Source: Owenia fusiformis
Lineage: Eukaryota; Annelida; Polychaeta; Sabellida; Oweniidae
NCBI GenBank assembly: GCA_903813345.2
Contig: CAIIXF020000007.1
Coordinates: forward strand, 21,191,564-21,255,563
Reading direction: 5' to 3'
Length of the DNA: 64,000 bases
Shown: in pieces, positions 53,902 to 64,000 of the stretch
How the letters are laid out: each line of letters opens with the position of its first letter
Numbering within the stretch: position 1 is the first letter of the stretch
The notes under the pieces: generated by a model
Database searches by the model: none
Told to the model about the DNA's origin: nothing
What the model saw: only the letters and a program-made list of their open reading frames with translations
Program-made: the position numbers and the translations under genes

Positions 53902-55189
53902 GCAATATGCATTTACTTGAATTAAAAAGAGTTTAGTCCAAATACTAAATTGTCCTACACCAACCTTTCTAAAACGCCTTGGGAATTTTATAGAATAAAA
54001 GAAGAATATACTTGTCTTGTCTGTTTACAAAAGTAAAACATGTAAAACTCGGATTCTAAGGATCGGTAATCATTTACACATGAACAGCTTCTGCCCCGTG
54101 ATCCACCAAACCTTCGACCCCCTCCCCACTCCCTTCGTCTCGAACCCCCCACCCCACCCTTTCGTTATGGACTCCATGTCGGGAACGAACCACATTCTCA
54201 GAAAGATGTCTATTTTTGCAGGAACGATGAATCGTACTTTTATACTAGCAGGGCCATAGAGAGGGGGTTTGGCGGGTTCGTGCCCCTTCCAAATCTTGCC
54301 TAAAAAAATATAAACCCAGTACCATTTTTGGCAATTATGCGAATACTTCCTCCAAAATATTGAGTTAATATCTTTGCAGCCTTTAGTTGTTTTATTGTTT
54401 TTTGAATACATAAGATATTTGAGGTATACGTAAAGATGAAAATATATGAGATAAATAACTTTATTTTGAGTAAAAAAGATTAAAAACTCAGAAAGATGTA
54501 TTTTGAAGGGCGATCATACATGTACCCCGGTTTCCACTTCATACTTTAGGCTTGGAATACTGATTTTATTGAATCGTACGAATAAAGTACAAGACCGTGG
54601 CTAGTTGAAACTGTTGAATGGCGATATTGATATAACGCCAAAATGGATATGATGTACGTAACAGTAGGACGGCACATTGAAAAAACCCATTGTTGTTTAC
54701 CAAACTTTATATCAAAGTGGTGTAGCGATATATGACGTCATCGCACTACTTGTTTCTGGTCCGTTGGCTACCATCTTTATGAGGTCCAATGAAACGGGAA
54801 ACATTTAAACATTTGAAAATGAAAGTGACGGATAGAATTCTACTGATCTCTTCTTTCCAACTATCTCGTTTTAATGTTAGAAAAATGCACATAAATGGGA
54901 GTAAAATGCAATCAAACACGTGGGACTTTCACTCATTTTGTACCCTATATTCGTGCGAAATTAACATTGATTAAACATAATTTTTTTAAATGTCTGAATC
55001 GCTTAAAAGTTAAAGTAAATACGATATTCTATAAGTACCAAATATCAATCAGTTCCGATAAAATGCCTTCATTTGTTACATTTTCTACGAAAACGGCTGG
55101 GCATAATTTCGGTAGAAATGTGTATTTTACGACGTTATATGCATGGTTGAATCCAAAAAGTAGCGTCATTCAGGAAATTATCATGTGTG
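53902..55189. other. Intergenic stretch without recognised genes
   Basis: Short open frames on both strands show no domain or splice logic. A C-rich segment at 54090-54160 resembles one at 61205-61245 (the phrase AGCTTCTGCCCC), suggesting a minor dispersed repeat. Confidence 0.4.
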
Positions 55190-57110
55190 CGTAAAATCAT
55201 GTGGATATTTCATTTTGAGTAACTGAATTATCAAATTGACATATATATTGTCTTTGGAACATCACCTTTACACAGAATTATTTTCATAATGATTGCTCGA
55301 TTTGCTCCATGATGAAATGCAATTTTAGACCTGGAGCTGACTCGTATCAAAAAGTATTTAGCAATGAGTTCAGGCTCACTGATTTTAAAGATAGATAAAA
55401 TGAACGAAAGGGAAAAGGTTATGTGTGCCTAATATAAAAGCATGTGGATATTTAACCTTCAATAAATGAATTACAATTTTGATGTTTATATAATCTGAAG
55501 AACATCAGTCACCTTTACACATAATTATTTTATGATAATTGTTCGATTTCTTTCATGATAAACTGCAATTTTAGACCTGACACGTATTAAAGAAGTATCG
55601 GACAATGTATTTAGGCCTACTGATTTTGAGGATAAATAAAATGAGCAAAAGAAGAAAAGGTCACGTGTGCGCAAAAGCGTGTCAGTATTTGGATTTGAAG
55701 AAATGAATTAAAGTTTTGACATTAATATTATTTGTGAAGCATCACCTTAACATAGAATTGTTTTCATAATTTTTGCTTGATTCCTTCCATGAGAAAATGC
55801 AATTCTAGACCTGGCACGCGTATCAAAGAAGTATTTGGCAATTTCGTCCAGTCTCATATTGGTTTTCAAGGTAAATGAAATAAGCAAACTGAAAAAGGTC
55901 ATGTGTGCGTAAATGCGTGTCAGTATTTAATTTTGAAGAAATTAATTCATTTTTTGACATAAATATTATTTGTGAAGCATCACCTTAACATAGAATTATT
56001 TTTATAATTTTTGCTTGATTCCTTCCATGAGAAAATGCAATTATAGACCTGGCACGCGTATCAAAGAAGTATTTGGCAATTTCGTCTAGTCTCATATTGG
56101 TTTTCAAGGTAAATGAAATAAGCAAAACTGGAAAAGGTCATGTGTGCGTAAATGCGTGTCAGTATTTGGATTTGAAGAAATGAATTAAAGTTTTGACATA
56201 AATATTATTTGTGAAGCATCACCTTGACATAGAATTATTTTTATAATTTTTGCTTGATTCCTTCCATGAGAAAATGCAATTATAGACCTGGCACGCGTAT
56301 CAAAGAAGTATTTGGCAATTACATCCAGTCTCATTGATTTTCAAGGTAGATGAAATAAGAAAAACTGGAAAAGGTCATGTGTGCGTAAATGCGTGTCAGT
56401 ATTTAATTTTGAAGAAATGAATTCATTTTTTGACATTAATATTATTTGTGAAGCATCACCTTAACATAGAATTATTTTTATAATTTTTGCTTGATTCCTT
56501 CCATGAGAAAATGCAATTATAGACCTGGCACGCGTATCAACGAAGTATTTGGCAATTGCGTCCAGTCTCATTGGTTTTCAAGGTCAATGAAATACTGTGC
56601 AAAACTGGAAAAGGTCATGTGTGCGTAAATGCGTGTCAGTATTTAATTTTGAAGAAATGAATTAATTTTTTACATTAATATTATTTGTGAGGCATCACCT
56701 CTACGCAGAATTTTTTTATAATTTTTGCTTGATTCCTTCCATGAGAAAATGCAATTATAGACCTGGTACACGTATCAAGGTTGTATTTAGAAATTGAGTT
56801 CGGTCTCCTTGGTTTTCAAGGTAAATTATATGAGCAAAACTGAAAAAGGTGTGCTTAAAAGCGTGTGAGTATTTAATTTTTGATAATTTTTTTGACATTT
56901 TTGACATTTATTATATCTATGGGGAATCATCTTTACACAGAATTATTTTTCGATTCAAATTTAGTTCCTTTATTAGAAAGGCATGGCTAAGATTGGTTCT
57001 TATGTACAACTGTAATGAGATTTTTATGTTTGAATCGCACAAAAAGAGATAATGTCAAATGTGCGTGAATGCATGTCAATATCTTTTTTTTAAAACTGAA
57101 TTATGATTTT
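55190..57110. repeat. Satellite-like tandem repeat, period about 238 bp
   Basis: The landmark ACCTGG/ACCTGA recurs at 55329, 55575, 55809, 56047, 56286, 56523 and 56761 (spacings 246, 234, 238, 239, 237 and 238). Each unit carries CACGCGTATCAA, GTCATGTGTGCGTAAATGCG, TTATTTGTGAAGCATCACCT and GATTCCTTCCATGAGAAAAT. The central four are most alike; the outer ones are diverged, as expected when a tandem array is homogenised at its centre. Confidence 0.9.
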
Positions 57111-57498
57111 GACATTTTCATAAGCTTTAAACCATTGCCTTTCCACATATTTATTTATTTTAACATGAGAACTTTAAAAACGTTCATAACTGAACGGTCA
57201 ATGTGAGTTGAATTAAAATAAAAAATATCAATTATCTGAGCATTTTCGTTACATTACGTCATACGGGATTTCGTGCTTTAAGTGGGCTGAAAGTGGAAAT
57301 GGCACGTGTGCAAAAACGTTTGTTATCAATTCATCTTTCAAAACACATTTTTATTTTTTACATATCTATGATCTATGATATATAACCTATGAAAAGAATT
57401 ATTTTCAAATTAATTGCTAGGTTAATTCAATAAGCAATTCTGAGGTATATTTGAACTTTAATTTAACAAATTATTTAATATTAATTTATGGATATGTT

Positions 57499-59151
57499 CT
57501 AATTTAAAAATGTATTTAACATATGCTTAATATGCTTGGCACAAAGAGTGATCAATTTTTCCCATTGAATTTGATCAATATTATAAAGGAGATCTGATCT
57601 CCCCCCTAAAAGGGTCTCTATTATAATATCTGTTTCTGAGTTGAACAACATAACAGAATCTGCCACATTTAAAACGTCTACTATGTCTTCAAACCAACAA
57701 TCTCTGGTTTTAAACAATTTTGGACAAAAGAGTAAGGTATGTTTGACAATATCAGACGTGCTTTCGTTGCAACCCAAACAAATCATGTCACCATCTGTAT
57801 GGAGAATTAAGAGATAAAGAAGTTGAGCATAATCCCAAGCATTCGCTGGGTATTTCATACCTAGTTTCCAGTGGACAATGTTTTCATATTTAGTATGAAC
57901 ATTAGAAAATCTTGTCAGCTTAGGGTTAATGGAAACTGATTCTGTCCAAGCGTTTTCTAATTTAAGTTGAATTTGACCATTAACGGCCATTTTCCATTTG
58001 TCTTTTGACATGTAGCTGCAATTTTTCAAATACATTTCCAATGATTCATACAAAATAGGGTATTCGTGCAAAATCTTAATCACGTCTTGCAAGAATCCTT
58101 TATTTTTACAATTAGTGTCAGTTCTTACAATGTAACTGCTTAGTCTGGTTAAAAATATCTTTTTAGGGATTGAGTCCCTATTAAACCTACAGAGTCTGCC
58201 CAAAAATAATAATTTCATTTTGTTAATGTAGTCTTTGACTGGCCATAGGCCAATGCAACTCAAGACACAGTCAGTTGGGGCTCTTTGTTCCATACCTTGG
58301 AAACGCTTTGAGACATGACGTTGTGTTTTTTCTAAATTTTCAATTTCTTGTTTAGTTAAACAATTCCATAATTCGCAGCCAAAAAATGCCTTTGGTAATA
58401 TGAAGCGTTTCCAAATATTGGAACTTGTGATTGGATTTATACCATATTTTCGCATACCAATATTGCAGATTGAGTAAAAGGTTCTTTTTGCTAATTCACA
58501 TGATGCATCAATAGTGTTTTTACAGCTTAAACTTCTATCGATGATGTTTCCAACGTAAACTTGTTCAGTTCTCGTTGGAATTGGTTCATCACCTAATTGC
58601 CAGTAAGATGGATTTTTGGCTAGAGCACTTTTACCAAATACAACAGCAGCACTTTTGCCATTTATGCCTGAATGATAAAGTAAACGCCAGCGTTTGCTGT
58701 AGTCATATACAATATCTAAAAGATGTTGGAGCCCTTTGGGAGTATTGTCATCAGCGACCAGTAATGTGGGCAATGTCAGGTTTCCGACTCGGACGCCATA
58801 TGGTGACGCACATAGCTCGGTAATCAGCTCATCAATATATACCATGAACCAGATTGATGAACAGACCCGGCCCTGACCACATCCCTGCTCTACAGTGAAC
58901 ATTCTAGAGTACTTGCCTTGATATAATACCCTGGCTTTTGTTTCAGTGTAACTCATAACAATTAATCTCCAAGATTTGCTATTTATTCCAAGTCTGAAAA
59001 GTTTAACAAATAAGCCTTTTCGATACAATAAATCAAAAGCCCGGATGTTATCAAGAAAAGCAGCAAAAACTGGAGCTTTCCTCTCTAAATTATGTTCTAT
59101 GGTTTCCCTTAATACAAAGGTAGCGACTTGGTTCAGTTCTCTCATTTTCAA
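57499..59151 (-). CDS. Non-LTR (LINE) reverse transcriptase, 5'-truncated, open for 550 codons
   Basis: The minus-strand frame begins at a TTG near 59151 that is unlikely to be a true start. RT motifs in order: A at residues 32-40 (FLDNIRAFD), B at 87-101 (VEQGCGQGRVCSSIW) and C at 132-135 (VADD, the catalytic pair). Long C-terminal thumb and connection segments follow. A zinc-knuckle-like CxxC...H...C with C458, C461, H471 and C476 (CLGCNES to LLFCPKL) is typical of LINE C termini. The endonuclease and finger regions are missing, so the copy is truncated just before motif A. The frame carries no stops, suggesting a young insertion. Clade not assigned. No relation to the mucin gene. Confidence 0.85.
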   Translation of the reverse strand: MKMRELNQVATFVLRETIEHNLERKAPVFAAFLDNIRAFDLLYRKGLFVKLFRLGINSKSWRLIVMSYTETKARVLYQGKYSRMFTVEQGCGQGRVCSSIWFMVYIDELITELCASPYGVRVGNLTLPTLLVADDNTPKGLQHLLDIVYDYSKRWRLLYHSGINGKSAAVVFGKSALAKNPSYWQLGDEPIPTRTEQVYVGNIIDRSLSCKNTIDASCELAKRTFYSICNIGMRKYGINPITSSNIWKRFILPKAFFGCELWNCLTKQEIENLEKTQRHVSKRFQGMEQRAPTDCVLSCIGLWPVKDYINKMKLLFLGRLCRFNRDSIPKKIFLTRLSSYIVRTDTNCKNKGFLQDVIKILHEYPILYESLEMYLKNCSYMSKDKWKMAVNGQIQLKLENAWTESVSINPKLTRFSNVHTKYENIVHWKLGMKYPANAWDYAQLLYLLILHTDGDMICLGCNESTSDIVKHTLLFCPKLFKTRDCWFEDIVDVLNVADSVMLFNSETDIIIETLLGGRSDLLYNIDQIQWEKLITLCAKHIKHMLNTFLN

Positions 59152-59284
59152 TCATACCAAGGTGATAGATTAACATAAGTGACCTTTCGAAAACATACCA
59201 TTTTTGTAGAAAATGAAAGAAAATCGCGTTATAACACGAGTAATTGTCAAGTTCACGTCTTAAGTTTGATGTGGTAAAAAGCAT

Positions 59285-60440
59285 TCTTCATAAGTCACAC
59301 ATTTAAGTTAAGGGAAGCCAAGATCATTTTAAAAATGAAACATTCGAATAGATATTTTTAACATTGAAATAAGAAAGAAAGTAAGCTTATACTAGTAGAT
59401 TTGCTAGAACTAGCTGTTTGGAATTCATCAACTTTTCTCCACAGGATCATTTCGTAGTACAAATGCAGGTCATTCAAAGGAAATATAGGTTTCAACATCC
59501 CCGTATATGAATATTGATCTTTTTCAGACAGCAAAGGTAAGTTTAAAATAGAATTACTTCTTACGAATCCAAATTACACTTAAACTTAGAATTGTGATCT
59601 ACGATCTTATGGGTATGTCACAAATTTGATTAGATACATTCACTCAGCAGGCCGTTAAACATGTAATTAACTTTACAAGCGTAACTATAGGCAACTTCGA
59701 TTTTAGTATGTTCAAGTTCAAGTTCTGTAGTCTCGAGAGTCAAACGATTATCATAGTTTATTTGGTCTGCTTTTAGAATTGGGAAAACGAAGGCAAGGTT
59801 TATGTTTTATGAACATTCCGATTTGATAGCAAACTTTATTTTTGAGTGTATTAAATCAAATAAAGCTTATTGCGTCGGGACCTGTACGTTCGCCCAATTA
59901 AAAGCAAATGTGCCGTCAATTAAAGAAACATGCACAGTGGTACACCCTTTTTGGAAAACATAACACTGATAATAAAAATTCATCAATTGTTATGAAATTT
60001 GCACCATCATTAAAAAGAATCTCGAATTTCATGATGACAAAATATCGGATAAATATGACAAGAAATAAAAATTTGTTACATTTTTTCCCAAAAAGTTGTA
60101 AAATAAAAATAAACTAAAAAAATAATATTTTCACGACAAAAAATAAATAGGTCAACTGTATTGATTATACATGACGTTTTCAAAGAGTAGAGAGCTAGAT
60201 TCAAAGCACCGTTCCTGCAAGTTTCAAATGAAAATATTAAAAACTGCGCGAGTAAGAGGACCGCAACTTTTTATGTCTACACTGACAAAAACGTGAAATT
60301 CCCGTTGTAAAGATATAGTCCATCGCGGAAGTGCACGTCATAAAGCTGATGGGTTAAGGCAATGTGCCGTCCAACTGTAAGCTTATACCAGTATCACGAT
60401 ATGATATGTGTAACAGACAAGGTAAGTATATTCTTCTTTA
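59285..60440. other. Intergenic stretch without recognised genes
   Basis: AT-rich sequence; small open frames only, no splice pattern, domain or repeat structure that I recognise. Confidence 0.45.
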
Positions 60441-60989
60441 ACACCCCAGTCACATTTCCTACGGCGACCGTGCGGTCTATCATTTCTGCTGTCAGTAACA
60501 TTTCTACTACACGCTCTCCGTGGAATTTCTGCAGTCGGATACCTTTGCAGTCACATTTAGTGCAAGTAATTAAATGTAAGTTGCTGTAGCATCAGTTACT
60601 TTACATCAAACAGTATACAGTGTGCTTACAGCAAATCATATGAGCGAAAACTGACATAAAAACTGTTTCCAAAGGTGCATTACCCATCAAACCCTGTTAC
60701 CCTACAGCAAACGCAAGTCAACGGCAACCCCGATGTGCGGCCACCGTTGGACCTTTCTGCTGTCTGGCAACGGCCTGTTGATTTCTACGGGGACTGCAGA
60801 ATGAACAAATAGTATAACTCCGAGTTACACTGATTTCTACGGCTACCCTGCAGCCTGTAAAAAACTGGATTCGCCGTACGGAAACCGCAAGGCGAGTGTA
60901 GTTTTTCTACGCTCGCCGCAGAAATTTACTGATTTAATTAATCTGCGGTCGATCGCACGGCCTCCGTACGACAAATGTGACTGGGGTGT
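60441..60989. mobile_element. MITE with 5' ACACCCCAGTCACATTT termini
   Basis: The left end is ACACCCCAGTCACATTT and the right end is its exact inverse, AAATGTGACTGGGGTGT. TA stands on both sides (60439-60440 and 60990-60991). The interior has several CTACGG/CCGTAG and CGGCGA-type motifs, GC-richer than its surroundings, that also pair between halves. No transposase frame. TA duplication fits Tc1/mariner-type insertion, though other readings of the boundary are possible. Confidence 0.8.
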
Positions 60990-61383
60990 TATTCATACTT
61001 TCGAACATTCTCCGTTCATTTTTCTTGGACTAAGGGTGGTGTTTTAAGCATAGAAATCATTTTAAGGAAGTGAATATTTGTTTCAATCACTTTTTTGTAC
61101 AAGACAAATCGGAGTTCTTTGCATCTTAATTTCCATTTTTAAATGCAGACTATGTCTTTCAAGACCGGTGAACACTCGTATGACCGGTTGTTATACTAAT
61201 TTACATAGGAATAGCTTCTGCCCCCCCCCCCTTCTGCCCCGTGTGGATCAAGCGGAGTATTTTACTCAGTGGAAATCATGGCACTGGCGTGTTCACAGGT
61301 ATTTTAACAAAGGAGGGACTACTTTCCTTTCAATTTTAGAATGAGTTGTAACCAAACCTGAGCAAATTCGTTCACTGTTAAAC

Positions 61384-61542
61384 CCTGAGGCCCGGGTATA
61401 CAGTCATTAATAAAAAACGATCAGTCTTATTCTTATTCAATGTAAGTAAATATAGTAATATATACATGTATACACCACGCATTACCAACTCACTACACTA
61501 GGGGACTTTTTAAACATTTTTAACGTATTCCTGGGCCTCAGG
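61384..61542. mobile_element. Very small inverted-repeat element (159 bp)
   Basis: CCTGAGGCCCGGGTATAC at the left is mirrored as TATTCCTGGGCCTCAGG at the right. The direct repeat TTAAAC flanks both ends (61378-61383 and 61543-61548). The core TTAA could point to piggyBac-type insertion. Non-coding. Confidence 0.68.
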
Positions 61543-61548
61543 TTAAAC

Positions 61549-62394
61549 CTTATATCTGCTTCAGAAGGGCTATCAGCCTTTTGCACTGGATTATCGATGT
61601 AAATGTGGATGCGTGATGCACCTAAATTCTGAACGCAGTTTGATAGTGCTTTTTGGGTAATGGTATCTTGGATTCATTAATTTCATGATGATGTTGCTAC
61701 CACTTTTAATTCAGCAACTATACATGCATCCTAAGCATAGTCCTATGTGTAGTAGAGCCGGTGCATAAAAATAATGGCGGACTCAAAATAAGTACGACCA
61801 GATAGCTAACGAAAACAGTGTTCGTTCGTATTTTTAATGAATCATCAACTTCCTCATTTTTCTGAAAATTCCAAACTGCAAACAGCGAAACACACAAAAT
61901 GGCGCAAAGAATCGTTCTTCAAATAATCATAGATTGGATATGCTTATTGATAGGTAGGGATTCCGCTTGTTAAATTTGAGATAAAGTTTCAGTAAGATAG
62001 GGGTCATTTTTGTTAGACATTCCTTGATAATGTGGTTGGAACTTGGAAATTCTATTTTTATTTTTTTTTCAATTTATTTTTCTAGGCTAGGCCAAGAGGG
62101 GCATTCTCAAAATTCATTTCGTTTGTTGCGTACCTTCACTACCTCTCTGGCGTTTTTAAAATAGTTCTAAAATTCCCGGGGCACGATCTGAGAAAGTTTC
62201 AGAAATTAGTACGATCTGTAATACTTTAGACGCCAAAACTTTAATATAGTCTAACATAAATTATAGAGTTTACAAATGATTTTACCATCGAAATTGGTAA
62301 TTAATGTTGTATTTGATGTGTTTTAAGTAAAAATCTCCGTGGAGCAACAAATTGTAAAATGTCAAGATCGATAATCACTGGGTTACAACATTAC
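61549..62394. other. Intergenic stretch without recognised genes
   Basis: No open frame, RNA gene or repeat structure was recognised here. Confidence 0.4.
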
Positions 62395-63225
62395 TACTAT
62401 TTTTTTCAAGGCCTGTCTGCGTCGCTAACATGCTAAATATAAGAGTTAGCTGACGTTTGGGAGTCTGACTTACCTTCTAAAGGTTAGAACCCGAATCTTA
62501 ATGAAACTATATCACCTTTGTTGCGTCGATGATGATGCATAAACATAGCATTTGATAGAAATTAGCGTAAATGCTTTTCCGACTTTTTCATTTTTCATCA
62601 ATGTTGACTTCCGGGAAGGCATTGTAGTTATCACGAAATAACGCATTGACCCTTGAACTTTACTTTGTTGACGTGTCAACCAAGCATGTCTGGTGTGAAA
62701 ATTAAAAGAATATTAAGCAATGTTCTACATCCGCCAAGCTAAGTGAAGTAGTCAATATTAAAAATTACCAATTTCAAGTGAAGTACGCAACGAACGAAAC
62801 TGCGTGATCTACACTCCCACTATTGGTCTGAATGAAATGCTACGTAGAAATATGAGCCGTCTGCTGTATTAGTCGATTAATAGAGAAAGACCTGTTGGTG
62901 ATGCTTTATAATTTAGACCAAAACATTGAAGAACAAACGAACCTGTAAATCGTGAAAACAACGAACAAATATTCGGTTTTCACATATGTTCGGTAATTTT
63001 TCGTATTGAAACTTCCGGAACTTACAAGGAAATCATTTATTTTCTCGATCCATGATTTACCTCTTGGATGTTGTGGCAAATGCTCCATGGTTGACGGAAC
63101 AAAGGTGATATGGTTTCATTAAGATTCGGGTTCTAACCTTTAGAAGGTAAGTCAGACTCCCAAACGTCAGCTAACTCTTATATTTAGCATGTTAGCGACG
63201 CAGACAGGCCTTGAAAAAAATAGTA
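62395..63225. mobile_element. Foldback element with about 128-bp near-perfect inverted arms
   Basis: The left arm 62395-62522 (TACTATTTTTTTCAAGGCCT to ATATCACCTTTGT) and right arm 63099-63225 are complementary almost base for base over about 128 bp. The loop is about 575 bp of non-coding sequence. High arm identity implies a recent insertion or arm correction. Clear target-site duplication was not found (TTAC on the left, CATG on the right). Confidence 0.85.
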
Positions 63226-63649
63226 CATGTTTTCAAGATGGCGGTGTCAAAATTTTCTGAAAACGCTTCAAATAATATTATGTGAATTTCTGGCGAGTTC
63301 ACCAATATCATAACTTGTTATCTAGTAACAAGATAGAGAAATATGTAAGAAATTCAATTTTATCGATTAAAGCATCATTACGAATATGGGGATGACGTCA
63401 CTTCAAATCGAACTGCATAGCAACGGTGTTAATAATAAACAATTTCTGATCGGAAGTCCTTACAAATAAGTATTCACTTATTTTAACAGTTTGTTACAAA
63501 TTACTTAAACCTGCACATCGCTCCAAAACGCAATATGTTGACATATATTGTTTTTACATTTTCAAGCTCTAATATAAAGTTTATGTAAATAAAAATTGTT
63601 TTTTTCTGCGTAATATCAAAGAACAATCATTTAGTTAAAAAAATAAAAA
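63226..63649. other. Intergenic stretch without recognised genes
   Basis: Only AT-rich sequence and short T runs. The T run on the minus strand just below 63650 could end Pol III transcription of the tRNA-like sequence. Confidence 0.4.
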
Positions 63650-63719
63650 GACGAATGCGGGATTCGAACCCGGGCCTCCTGCGTGTTAAGCGAGGATTCT
63701 ACCGCTACACCACCTTGTT
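63650..63719 (-). tRNA. tRNA-like sequence (Gly-like body, AAC in anticodon position), probably degenerate
   Basis: The minus strand has an A box (TGGTGTAGCGG), the phrase GGTAGAATCCTCGC, an anticodon loop TTAACAC, and a B box (GGGTTCGAATCCC). It is followed within a few bases by a T run. Overall it follows tRNA-Gly closely (GGTAGAAT-TCTCGC and GGAGGCCCGGGTTCGA), but the anticodon reads AAC, which would be Val. Acceptor arms (AACAAGG and ATTCGTC) pair poorly, and the anticodon and T stems each have a mismatch. I judge a pseudo-tRNA or a tRNA-derived repeat head more likely than a working tRNA. Confidence 0.6.
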
Positions 63720-64000
63720 CTTATGAACAATGGAAGTAATTAAACGCTACTTATTTTGAATGCAATGATTCGGAAGTGACGTCACATTCTTCATTTAGAA
63801 ACCTTTCCAAAATCATAACGCCGGCTCCGATCGCAGCAAATTCAATAAAAAAATCTTTGAAATGACACATTTATCGTAAGTATTTCTACACAAGATTTGC
63901 CCCATTTGTTCATCATTCTATAATCTTTCATTAAGCTCAAAATGATCAAGTTCACCCCCGAAACAACCCAAGATTGCGTTTCGGAGCGAAGTCCAGCTTT
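63720..64000. other. Window end, nothing recognised
   Basis: No gene or repeat structure was seen in these last bases. Confidence 0.4.

Noticed and set aside
54070-54411. 113-residue minus-strand frame
   Set aside because: No recognisable domain, no splice partners, and low-complexity Gly/Lys-rich composition.
63650-63719. Functional tRNA-Val(AAC)
   Set aside because: The anticodon would fit, but the body follows tRNA-Gly and the acceptor stem hardly pairs; kept only as tRNA-like.

Overview
The window is eukaryotic: it holds about 83 short exons with GT/AG introns, AT-rich introns, many short inverted-repeat transposons, LINE and SINE remnants, and a poly(A) signal. The repeat style and gene type fit a marine invertebrate, perhaps a mollusc or another lophotrochozoan. 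That placement is inference from general familiarity, not proof.

Positions 1-50758 (+) are the 3' part of one very large secreted mucin gene whose 5' end lies outside the window. I traced 83 exons. Their summed length is 18,199 nt, which is one leftover base plus exactly 6,066 codons including the stop (about 6,065 residues), and every junction keeps phase. Nearly all junctions are phase 1. The recurring exception is a phase-0 intron inside each copy of a two-cysteine domain; a few junctions in the C-terminal cysteine-rich part are also phase 0.

Layout along the gene: (i) 1-3244, one five-exon cassette (U0, 5'-cut) and one two-exon cassette (U1). (ii) 5031-17197, three Thr/Ser/Pro-rich exons, two of them huge 18-bp minisatellite exons of 2,016 and 1,236 nt, interleaved with two copies of a divergent 'type B' two-cysteine domain. 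(iii) 18148-42003, ten head-to-tail cassettes U2-U11 of about 2.34-2.39 kb (one 2.64 kb because of a transposon), each adding 309 residues (one two-cysteine domain plus a Thr/Ser linker), then the short cassette U12 at 42156-43120. (iv) 43699-46590, small Thr/Ser exons in decaying g/f cassettes. (v) 47159-50758, the C-terminal cysteine-rich part: TIL-like and VWC-like segments, a short Thr/Pro stretch and a cystine-knot (CTCK) domain ending at TAA 50756-50758. The poly(A) signal is at 51138.

In the protein, the Thr/Ser stretches would be O-glycosylated rods, the two-cysteine domains would be folded beads between them, and the cystine knot would link chains covalently, as in gel-forming mucins.

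Positions 51160-64000 show no host protein gene. They hold two tRNA-headed SINE copies, several foldback or MITE-like elements, a satellite of about 238 bp, a 5'-truncated LINE reverse transcriptase (57499-59151, -) and a tRNA-like sequence (63650-63719, -).
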